Below are positions 18,226 to 25,438 of a stretch of 64,000 bases of DNA, in pieces (within the stretch, counting starts at the first letter, position 1; every line of letters starts with the position of its first letter). The notes under the pieces were generated by a model. The model was given only the letters and a program-made list of their open reading frames with translations, made no database searches and was not told where the DNA came from. The translations under genes and the position numbers were made by a program. Source of the DNA: Planctomycetota bacterium (GTDB lineage: Bacteria > Planctomycetota > UBA1135 > JAKEFM01); the NCBI GenBank assembly GCA_022616055.1, contig JAKEFM010000086.1:1-64000 (forward strand), written 5' to 3'.

Positions 18226-18969
18226 TCAACGGGCGAGGAGGGCGAGCGCCGCCTCCGGGAGGCGGCGAAGGTCCTCGACGACGGCGTCGGGCTCCGGGCC
18301 CTCGGGGGGCGACTCCCCGGCGAGGGAGGGGACCACGCGGGCGAGGACGCTCTTCATCCCCGCCGCCCGGGCCCCGGCGACGTCGACGAGCGGGAGGTCC
18401 CCGACGTGGACGCAGTCCCGCGGGTCGACGCCGAGGTAGTCGCTCGCCGCGCGGAAGATGCGCGGGTCGGGCTTGCGGAACCCGAAGGCGCTCGAGCTGA
18501 CGAGCACGTCGAAATGCGGCCGCATCCCGAGCCGCTCGAGGGTCCGGGCGATCGGCGCGTGGTAGGTGTTGTTCGAGACGAGCCCGAGGCGGACCCCCGC
18601 CTCCCGCAGCGCCGCGAGCGCCTCGAGCGCGCCGGGGACCGGCCGGTAGGCGGCCTCCTCCTTCGCGCAGAAGACGTCGAGCGCCGCCTCGATCTCCTCC
18701 GGCGCCGGGGCGTGGAGCCCTCCGGTCTCGAACGCCGTCTTGAGGTGGCCCGCCGCCGGCTCCTCGACGTACGTGCGCCGGGCGCGCCCGATCCCCTCGC
18801 GCCGCAGGCGCAGGAACCGCGCGACGACCTTCGCCGCGTCGCGGTCGGCGAGCCGCCTCGACAGGTGGGCCTCGAGCACGGGGGCGGCGGCGGGGTCGTA
18901 GACCTCGAAGGAGGAGACCTCCCCGACGAGGGTGTTGCCGAAATCGAGGAGGACGGCGCGGCGGGTCAC
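18226..18969 (-). CDS. HAD-superfamily hydrolase
   Basis: A 247-residue HAD phosphatase-like protein. Motif I is LLDFGNTLV (residues ~7-15), where the usual second Asp is replaced by Asn (DFGNT). Motif II is GLVSNNT, motif III includes FRKPDPRIF, and motif IV is HVGDLPLVDVAGA. The helical cap between motifs I and II suggests a subclass-I enzyme. The second HAD gene in this window (47740) has the same DAGNT/DFGNT feature. The GTG start at 18969 lies 8 nt after the amidase stop codon, so the genes are probably co-transcribed. The substrate is unknown. Confidence 0.82.
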   Translation of the reverse strand: MTRRAVLLDFGNTLVGEVSSFEVYDPAAAPVLEAHLSRRLADRDAAKVVARFLRLRREGIGRARRTYVEEPAAGHLKTAFETGGLHAPAPEEIEAALDVFCAKEEAAYRPVPGALEALAALREAGVRLGLVSNNTYHAPIARTLERLGMRPHFDVLVSSSAFGFRKPDPRIFRAASDYLGVDPRDCVHVGDLPLVDVAGARAAGMKSVLARVVPSLAGESPPEGPEPDAVVEDLRRLPEAALALLAR

Positions 18970-18977
18970 GGGGCGGC

Positions 18978-21554
18978 CTAGAGGATCGCGACCCGGACCC
19001 AGTTCGTCAGCTCGTTCAGCGCGCCGCCGCTGAAGGAGGCGCCGGCGAGGTAGAGGGCGAGCCCCGAGATCCCCGGGATCGCGGGGATGGAGAGCGTCAT
19101 CGTCGCCTGCCCCGCGGGGTCGAGCGTCCCGACGTTCCCCGAGAGGACGCCGTTCCCGGGCGCGAGGAGGAGGAAGAAGAGCGGATCGGGGTTGAGGGGG
19201 ACGATCCGCCCCGCGTCGATCGGGACGCCGGGGAAGTTCCCGAGCGAACCGGTCACGGCGAAGGGGAGCCCCGCCGAGCCCGGCAGCGTCACGGGGATCG
19301 AGCGGGAGGCGCCCGGCGCGATCGGGTCCTGGGGCGGGATCGGCAGCGGGGCGAGGTCCTCGAGGACTCGCCCCATGACGGCGTCGCGCGGCGCGCCCTC
19401 GACGATCGTCTCGAAGGGGAATCCGAACCCGATCACGTGGTAGCCCGGCGCCACGAAGCGGACCGCGGCCCCGCCCCCGTTGGCGTAGGTGAGGACGATC
19501 GCCCCCTGCAGGGAGGAGGGGAGGAGGACGTCGGGGAAGTTCGCGTCGTAGGTCCCCTGCGTCCCGTCGTCGAAGGTGAACCCCGGGATCCCGGCGAAGA
19601 ACGAGCCCGCCGGCGGCTGCGCGATCGAGTGGGTGTTCGCGTCGTCGGCGACGTAGTTCAGCCCGAGGGTCGACTCGTAGAACGTCCGGTCGGCGACCGA
19701 CCCGAGGAAGTCGAGGTCCCACCCGATCTCGGCGCCGGTCGCGAAGAGGTTGCCGCCGCCGGCGAGATAGACGGCCACGAGGGCCTGCTCGGCGGAGGAG
19801 AAGGTCTCGTCCACGGTCGACTCCTCCCCGAGGATCCAGTCGACCATGACATAGGGGGCGAGCGCGATCAGGCCCGGCACCGCCTCGTTGTTCGCGCCGT
19901 CGAAGCTCCACCCCGCGTCCACGGCGGCCGAGACGGCCGCCGCGTGCTGGCGCTGGAAGTCGAAGCTGTTGTCCCGCTCGAGGACGAAGGCGTCGAGCCG
20001 GTCGAACCCCGAGACGAGGAGGACCGGGACCGGCCCCCCCTTCGCGGCGCGGGCGGCGACGACCTCGGTCGGACGGCCCACTCCCCCGGCGTTGAAGGAA
20101 GCGACCCTGGCGTGCACGACCTCCCCGAGGGCGACGCCGGTCAGGGCGAGCTCGCCCGTCCCGCCCCCCGCCACGATCGTCCCGTCGTCGAACGCCTTGC
20201 CGTTCGGCGAGCGATAGACGACGTAGCCGGTCGCCCCGGCGACCGACGACCAGCGGACCTTCAGCGCGCCGTCGGCCTGGTTCTGGATCGCGACCTCGAC
20301 GGGCGGCTCCGGCACGAAGGGCGCGCCCGGGAGGAAGTAGCTCGCGATCCCCCGGTAGATCGCCCGCCCGGAGATCTCCCGGAACTCGGGCTCGTGGAGG
20401 TAGGGGTTGTCGAGGGCGACGTTGTCGTGGAACGCGAGCTCGATCAGGCAGCCCGGCATCGTCACGAGCTCGCGCACCTCGCCGAAGTTCGCCTGGAGGA
20501 GCCCGCCGTTCGTCCAGGTCGCGTCCCACTCCGCCTGGATGTCGAGGACGATGCGGTTGTGGATCGAGGCCTGGAGCGCGGCGCTGCCGGGTGTCGCGCT
20601 CCCGCCGCCCGCCCCGTTGTAGATGTAGGTGCTCGTCCCGCTCCCCGTCCCGGTCGGGCTCGCGTTCGTGTGCAGGGAGACGAAGGCGTCCGCCCCCCAC
20701 CATTCCGCGAAGTTCGGCCGCGTCGTCACGTCGTCGCAGTTGTCCTGGTTCGTGGGCCCGCAGGGGTCCCAGACGCTCGAGGGGGCTCCGGAGTACTCGG
20801 CCCAGTAGCGGGAGCACTCCCGCCACCGCGGGTCCCCGCTCGTCGTCCCTCCGCGCACGATCGAGCCCATCCCCGCCCCGATCCGGACGGCGTCGGCGAT
20901 CACGACGCCCGTCTCGGCCGATTCGTTCGACAGGGTCACCTGCGCGAGGTCCCCCGCGAACCAGTGCCACGAGCCGAGGTAGTTCCAGCGCAGGCCGTCG
21001 ATCTCCTGGTTCACCCGCACCTCGCTCAGCCCGCCCGGGTGGAGGACCCGGTAGAGCGCGTCCGTCACCCGGTTCGCCCCGTCGCGGGAGAAGACGTAGA
21101 CGGGGTAGAGCCCGTCCGCGGGGATCACGGCGCTCCACGTCGCGGTTGCCGTCTCCGTCGGGCTCGCGTTGACGAAGCGGTAGGTGAGCCCGGCGTAGCC
21201 CGGGGTCCCGCTCGTCGTCCAGGTTCCGGTCTCGGCGTACGTCGCGGGGACGTCGTTGTCCCGGATCGCCTCGAAGGGGACGTAGCCCCGCTCGCGGCAG
21301 GCGATCACCTTCGCCCCCGCCCCCTCGAGGTAGCGGTAGAGATGGTCGATGGCGATCTCGTTCGTGTGGACGTCCTCGACGAGACCGTTGATCAGCGGGC
21401 GCTGGTAGATCCAGCCGAGCGTCGAGTGCCAGTACCGGCCGTGGCCGGGGGAGATGACGATCCGCTTCCCCGAGAGGGTCCCGGGCACGGGCGGGGTCTG
21501 CGCGGTCGCGGGGGGGAGAGAGAGGAGGACCGCGAGGACCGGGATCTTCTTCAC
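18978..21554 (-). CDS. Secreted N-acetylmuramoyl-L-alanine amidase-like protein with golvesin-type domain
   Basis: An 858-residue exported protein (signal LAVLLSLPPATAQ). The amidase_3 fold is recognisable from VISPGHG near residue 31, NEIAIDHLYRYLEGAG, VSLHTNAS and a later IELAFHDN, together giving the zinc ligands and catalytic Glu. A golvesin/xanthan-lyase-like domain (about 110-215: IPADGLYPVYVFSRDGANR ... VIADAVRIG) is inserted inside the amidase domain. A fibronectin-III-like domain follows (about 430-520), then a large unassigned region and a beta-rich end module. The GTG start has AGGAG five nt upstream. It probably cleaves peptidoglycan stem peptides. Confidence 0.82.
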   Translation of the reverse strand: MKKIPVLAVLLSLPPATAQTPPVPGTLSGKRIVISPGHGRYWHSTLGWIYQRPLINGLVEDVHTNEIAIDHLYRYLEGAGAKVIACRERGYVPFEAIRDNDVPATYAETGTWTTSGTPGYAGLTYRFVNASPTETATATWSAVIPADGLYPVYVFSRDGANRVTDALYRVLHPGGLSEVRVNQEIDGLRWNYLGSWHWFAGDLAQVTLSNESAETGVVIADAVRIGAGMGSIVRGGTTSGDPRWRECSRYWAEYSGAPSSVWDPCGPTNQDNCDDVTTRPNFAEWWGADAFVSLHTNASPTGTGSGTSTYIYNGAGGGSATPGSAALQASIHNRIVLDIQAEWDATWTNGGLLQANFGEVRELVTMPGCLIELAFHDNVALDNPYLHEPEFREISGRAIYRGIASYFLPGAPFVPEPPVEVAIQNQADGALKVRWSSVAGATGYVVYRSPNGKAFDDGTIVAGGGTGELALTGVALGEVVHARVASFNAGGVGRPTEVVAARAAKGGPVPVLLVSGFDRLDAFVLERDNSFDFQRQHAAAVSAAVDAGWSFDGANNEAVPGLIALAPYVMVDWILGEESTVDETFSSAEQALVAVYLAGGGNLFATGAEIGWDLDFLGSVADRTFYESTLGLNYVADDANTHSIAQPPAGSFFAGIPGFTFDDGTQGTYDANFPDVLLPSSLQGAIVLTYANGGGAAVRFVAPGYHVIGFGFPFETIVEGAPRDAVMGRVLEDLAPLPIPPQDPIAPGASRSIPVTLPGSAGLPFAVTGSLGNFPGVPIDAGRIVPLNPDPLFFLLLAPGNGVLSGNVGTLDPAGQATMTLSIPAIPGISGLALYLAGASFSGGALNELTNWVRVAIL

Positions 21555-21572
21555 GGGGCTCCTGTCGATGCG

Positions 21573-21590
21573 GCGACCTACGTGGGTCGC
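21573..21590. promoter_or_regulatory. Operator-like palindrome before amidase gene (copy A)
   Basis: GCGACCTACGTGGGTCGC is a near-perfect 18-bp palindrome placed 19-36 nt upstream of the amidase GTG, just downstream of TAGCAT (21599-21604). That is a position where a repressor would block transcription. A near copy lies at 21915-21932. Confidence 0.4.
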
Positions 21591-21731
21591 CTGCCGGAAT
21601 GCTAATCGAGGTCGCTCGCCGCCGAAACGCGCGGGGCCCCCCGGGATCAGCCGGCGGAGAGCTCTCGCAGGATGTCGGCGCACCCCGCGACCCGGAGGAG
21701 GAACCCCCCCGCGCGACGCATGAAGGCGTGC

Positions 21732-21757
21732 TTTACATCCAGCCGTCTGGATGTAAA
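21732..21757. repeat. Perfect 11-bp inverted repeat
   Basis: TTTACATCCAG-CCGT-CTGGATGTAAA is an AT-leaning island in GC-rich sequence. There is no T tract after it on either strand, so an operator is more likely than an intrinsic terminator. No neighbouring regulator gene explains it. Confidence 0.75.
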
Positions 21758-21914
21758 TCACGGTTGCGGGGCGGCTCCCCCGGCTCCGGCAGGCCTCGGC
21801 TTCCGCCTCCTCGGGAGCGCCACGCGTTCGGCGGGGGTCCGAGCGGAGTCTGGAGCGCGAGGAGGGGAACGATCGCTCGACCGGGATCCCCTCCGCGGGG
21901 CATCCCTCGGCGCT

Positions 21915-21932
21915 GCGACCCACGTGAGTCGC
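21915..21932. repeat. Second copy of the CACGTG-centred palindrome (copy B)
   Basis: GCGACCCACGTGAGTCGC matches copy A at 16 of 18 positions, and the identity continues for the next 8 nt (CTGCCGGA). It lies 26 nt beyond the GH3 stop codon. Confidence 0.5.
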
Positions 21933-21957
21933 CTGCCGGATCGTCGGACGGGCCGCC

Positions 21958-24579
21958 TCAGCGCGCCCGGGTCACCCGGAACTCGCCCTCGAGCCGGACG
22001 TCGGAGGAGGACGCGCCGACCATCGCCCGGAACGTCCCGGGCTCGACGAGCGGCCTCCCGTCCGGCCCCGGGAAGGCGAGGTCCCGCGGTCCGAGGCCGA
22101 AGGCCACGGTCCGCGTCTCGCCGGGAGCGAGCGCGATCCGCCGGAACCCGCGGAGCTCCTTCACCGGCCGCACGACGCTGCCGACCTCGTCGCGCAGGTA
22201 GAGCTGGACGACCTCGTCCCCCGGACGGGATCCGACGTTCTTCACGTCGGCGCGCACCTCGACGCGCCCCGCCGGGGGGATCTCGGCCGGCTCGATCCGG
22301 AGGTTCGAGTACTCGAAGCTCGTGTAGGAGAGCCCATGACCGAAGGGGAAGAGCGGGCGCCCCGTCAGGTCGACGTAGTCGTAGCCCCGGCCAGTCGGGC
22401 GGTGGTTGTAGAAGAGGGGGACCTGTCCGACGGACCGCGGGAAGGTGATCGGGAGGCGGCCGGCGGGACTGACGTCGCCGAACAGGACCTCGGCGAGGGC
22501 GCTCCCCCCCTCTTCACCCCCGTACCAGGCCTCGAGGATCGCCGGGGCCTGCCCGATCCAGCGCGCCATCGTGACCGCGCTTCCCCCGACGAGGACGACG
22601 ACGAGGGGCTTCCCGACGGACGCGACGGAGAGGATCAGCTCCTCCTGCGCCGGGGAGAGGTCGAGGCTCGCGCGGTCGCGCCCCTCCCCCTCCTCGATCC
22701 CCGCGAGGACGACCGCGGCGTCGGCGCTCTTCGCGGCGTCGATCGCCTCCTCGAGGAGGGAGCCCGACCGCCAGTCCCAGCCGAGGCGCGCCACGGCCCC
22801 GCCTCCATTCTCGTAGTACTCGAGTCGGAGGTCGTGCGGCTCTCCTCCCGTCCACCGGACGGAGACCCGATCGGTCGTGGACGAGCGGTCGGACCAGGCG
22901 TCGACGAGGAGGCGGCCGTCGATCCACAGTCGAACCCCGTCGTCGGTCGTGACGGAGATCTCGTACGCCCGTGTCTCGGGAGGGACGACCTGCCCCCTCC
23001 AGCGGACCGAGAAGTGGTCCGCCTTGACCTCCTCGCCGGGCGAGCCTTCCTTCCAATCGAAGTCGACGCGATCGTCCGTGCGCACGAGGACCGCGTTCCC
23101 TTCGAGGTCCCGATTGCCGAAATACTCGCCCCGCAGACCCCGGGCCTGCGCGTCTCCTCCCTCGGGACGGAGGAACTCGGGCGGGATCGCCGGAAGGGCG
23201 GAGGCCATCTCGCACCCCCGGGCGTGGAGGACCTTCGTCCCGGGCGAGACCTTCGCCCGGATTCCCTCGAGCGCGCTCACGGTCTTCATCCCCGATCCGC
23301 TGTACCCGCCGAGGCGGACCTCGTCGGCGAGAGGCCCGATCACGGCGATCGCCCCGAGGTCCTTGCGCAGCGGGAGGAGGTCCCCCTCGTTGCGGAGGAG
23401 GACGATCGCCTCGCGCGCCGCGCGCCGGGCGAGCGCGCGGTGCTCCGCGCAGTCGGCGAGCGCCGCGGCCCGCCCCGGATCCACGCTCGCGTCCTCGAAG
23501 AGGCCGAGCCGGAACTTCGCCTCGAGGACCCGCGTGGCGGCGCGATCGAGCGCCTCGCGAGGGACGAGCCCCTCCCGCAGCGCCTCGAGCAGGGGAGGGC
23601 CGTAGAGCTCGACCTTGGGAAGCTCGACGTCGAGGCCGGCCCCGAGCGCGCGCGCCGCGCCCTCCTTCTTCGAGGCCGCGGCCCGGTGGAGGCTCACGAT
23701 CCCGCCGACCGAGTCGTAGTCGGAGACCACGAAGCCCCGGAACCCCCACTCCTTCCGCAGGATGTCCGTGAGGAGCCAGGGGTTCGAGGAGCAGGGGAGG
23801 CCGTTGAGCGAGTTGTAGGCCGCCATCACGGATCCCGCCCCCGCCTCGCGGAAGCACGCCTCGAAGGGGACGAACTCCGTCTCGCGCAGCATCCGCTCCG
23901 GGAGGTCGATCGCCTGGCTGTCCCGCCCGCCGTCCCCGACGTTCACGGCGAAGTGCTTGGGCGTCGTGATGACTCCCGCCCCCTCGAGCCCGCGGCAGAA
24001 GGCGACCCCCATGCGGGCCGAGAGGTGGGGGTCCTCCCCGTAGGTCTCCTCCACCCGGCCCCAGCGGACGTCGCGCGCGAGGTTGACGACGGGCGAGAGG
24101 GCCTGGTGGATGCCGCGGCTGCGCGTCTCCCTCCCGATCGCCGTCGCGACCTCGAGCATGAGGTCCGCGTCGAAGGTCGCCGCGAGCGCGATCGCCTGGG
24201 GAAAGGAGGCGGCCCCCTTCCCGACGAGGCCGTGGAGCGCCTCGTCGTGGACCAGGATCGGGATGCCGAGCCGGGTCTTCTCGCGCGCGATCCGCTGCAC
24301 GCGGTTCGCCTTCTCCGCCGCCTCGGCGGCGGGGAACGGGCGGAGGAAGGTCCCGAGGTTCCCGATCCCTTCCGCCGGGATCACGGGCTTCTCCTCCGGG
24401 TCGGAGAGGCTGCAGCGCAGCTGCGCCGCTTTCTCCTCGAGCGTCATCCGGGAGAGGAGGTCCGCGGCCCGCTCCTCGGGCGGCCTCGACGGATCTCGCC
24501 ACGCCTCGGCCCTCCTTCCCCCCGGTCCCGCGCAGGCGGCGAGGAGGACGACGAGGACGGCACGCGATGCGTTTCTCAC
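21958..24579 (-). CDS. GH3 beta-glucosidase-like lipoprotein with PA14 domain
   Basis: An 873-residue enzyme. The N-terminal signal ends LLAACAGPGG, a probable lipobox. The GH3 barrel includes LVHDEALHG, TPKHFAVNVGDGG and the nucleophile motif GFVVSDYDSVGG (Asp at about residue 287). A PA14 domain (LRGEYFGNRDLEG ... DDGVRLWIDG) is inserted in the second GH3 domain, and a fibronectin-III-like end domain follows (VKNVGSRPGDEVVQLYL). Such proteins remove terminal beta-linked glucose, xylose or related sugars from oligosaccharides, with PA14 shaping specificity. The GTG start has GGAGA upstream. The gene is divergent from the RraA-like gene. Confidence 0.92.
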   Translation of the reverse strand: MRNASRAVLVVLLAACAGPGGRRAEAWRDPSRPPEERAADLLSRMTLEEKAAQLRCSLSDPEEKPVIPAEGIGNLGTFLRPFPAAEAAEKANRVQRIAREKTRLGIPILVHDEALHGLVGKGAASFPQAIALAATFDADLMLEVATAIGRETRSRGIHQALSPVVNLARDVRWGRVEETYGEDPHLSARMGVAFCRGLEGAGVITTPKHFAVNVGDGGRDSQAIDLPERMLRETEFVPFEACFREAGAGSVMAAYNSLNGLPCSSNPWLLTDILRKEWGFRGFVVSDYDSVGGIVSLHRAAASKKEGAARALGAGLDVELPKVELYGPPLLEALREGLVPREALDRAATRVLEAKFRLGLFEDASVDPGRAAALADCAEHRALARRAAREAIVLLRNEGDLLPLRKDLGAIAVIGPLADEVRLGGYSGSGMKTVSALEGIRAKVSPGTKVLHARGCEMASALPAIPPEFLRPEGGDAQARGLRGEYFGNRDLEGNAVLVRTDDRVDFDWKEGSPGEEVKADHFSVRWRGQVVPPETRAYEISVTTDDGVRLWIDGRLLVDAWSDRSSTTDRVSVRWTGGEPHDLRLEYYENGGGAVARLGWDWRSGSLLEEAIDAAKSADAAVVLAGIEEGEGRDRASLDLSPAQEELILSVASVGKPLVVVLVGGSAVTMARWIGQAPAILEAWYGGEEGGSALAEVLFGDVSPAGRLPITFPRSVGQVPLFYNHRPTGRGYDYVDLTGRPLFPFGHGLSYTSFEYSNLRIEPAEIPPAGRVEVRADVKNVGSRPGDEVVQLYLRDEVGSVVRPVKELRGFRRIALAPGETRTVAFGLGPRDLAFPGPDGRPLVEPGTFRAMVGASSSDVRLEGEFRVTRAR

Positions 24580-24619
24580 GGCGGCGCTCTCCTTGGCCCT
24601 CTTCCGGGAGCCCGGCCGG

Positions 24620-24625
24620 AGGATA
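24620..24625 (-). promoter_or_regulatory. -10-like hexamer before GH3 gene
   Basis: TATCCT on the minus strand, ~40 nt upstream of the GTG start, in the 132-bp divergent region shared with the RraA-like gene. The plus-strand TAGGTT at 24684 could serve that gene. No clear -35. Confidence 0.3.
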
Positions 24626-24711
24626 GCCCCGGCGGCTCCCGCCGCGGAAAGAGAGCGCCCTCGAACCGCGCCGCCGACCGCCGTAGGTTCGCCTTCGCGA
24701 CGGGTCGCGTC

Positions 24712-25383
24712 ATGCCCCCCAACCCCGCCAACCTGGTGCGGCGATTCCTCGCGCACTCGACCTGCACGGTCTCCGATGCGCTCGACCGGCTGAACCTGAA
24801 GGGCGCCCCGAGAGGGATCCTCCCGATCTGGAGCGGCTGCCCGAGGATCGCCGGCCGCGCCGCGACGATGCGGCTCGTGCCGGAGGGGCCCGCCTCGCCC
24901 GTCCGCGGGACGCTCGAGACGATCGCCGCCGCGGGCCCCGGCGAGGTCCTCGTGATCGACCACGGGGGACGCCTCGACGTGAACTCCTTCGGCGGCATCG
25001 CCTCCACCACCGCCAGGCGCCGGAGACTGTCGGGCGTCGTGATCGACGGCGTCACGCGCGACGTCGACGAGATGAAGACGCTGCGTTTCCCGGCGTTCGG
25101 CCGGGGGGTGATCCAGCAGTCGGTCCGCGGCCGCTGCGCCTTCGGCGGCCGCGGCGTCGAGGTCGGGCTGGGTGGCGTCCTCGTCCGGCCCGGCGACCTC
25201 GTGGTGGCGGACGTCAACGGGGTCGTCCTCGTTCCCTGGGACCGGACCGAGGAGGTCCTCCGGATCGTTCAGGAGTGCGCGGCCGCGGAGAGGAAGGTGA
25301 AGGCCTGGATCGCGAAGGGGATCGACCCGGTCGAGGCGCACGAGCGGGCGCGCTACGACGTCCTGGGAAGCTCCTCCGGTTGA
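24712..25383 (+). CDS. RraA-family protein (aldolase-like / RNase E inhibitor-like)
   Basis: A 223-residue protein of the RraA / HMG-CHA aldolase family. Diagnostic parts are STCTVSDALDRL near the N-terminus, GEVLVIDHGGRLDVNSFGG (the glycine-rich loop) and VIDGVTRDVDEM with the Arg-Asp pair that binds substrate and metal in the aldolases. Members act either as class II pyruvate aldolases or, in enterobacteria, as regulators of RNase E. No RNase E is visible here, and sequence alone does not decide between the two roles. It ends 55 nt before the MurQ-like gene on the same strand. Confidence 0.85.
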   Translation: MPPNPANLVRRFLAHSTCTVSDALDRLNLKGAPRGILPIWSGCPRIAGRAATMRLVPEGPASPVRGTLETIAAAGPGEVLVIDHGGRLDVNSFGGIASTTARRRRLSGVVIDGVTRDVDEMKTLRFPAFGRGVIQQSVRGRCAFGGRGVEVGLGGVLVRPGDLVVADVNGVVLVPWDRTEEVLRIVQECAAAERKVKAWIAKGIDPVEAHERARYDVLGSSSG

Positions 25384-25404
25384 GAGGGGGGCCGGGGGAG
25401 TTCC

Positions 25405-25410
25405 TAGAAT
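25405..25410 (+). promoter_or_regulatory. -10-like hexamer before MurQ/GKRP-like gene
   Basis: TAGAAT lies 29 nt upstream of the GTG start in the short gap after the RraA-like gene. No clear -35; the SIS gene may have its own promoter. Confidence 0.3.
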
Positions 25411-25438
25411 CGGGCGGACCCGGAGCCCTCACCCGACC

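Larger units (their letters stand above)
21555..21957. other. 403-bp intergenic region with direct repeats and palindromes
   Basis: This gap between the GH3 stop and the amidase start holds no credible gene; the track ORFs here are low-complexity. It contains a 26-nt direct repeat with 24 identities (21573-21598 and 21915-21940). The first 18 nt of each copy form the near-palindrome GCGACCyACGTGrGTCGC. A perfect 11-bp inverted repeat lies between them (21732-21757). A -10-like TAGCAT (21599-21604, minus) sits directly before the first copy. Confidence 0.7.

Noticed and set aside
13509-18439. Very long ORFs (13509-18128 minus, 13706-18439 plus; over 1500 codons each)
   Set aside because: They are Arg/Pro/Gly-rich shadows of the beta-helix, FG-GAP and carboxypeptidase-like genes, as expected in very GC-rich DNA. 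They show no domain motifs.
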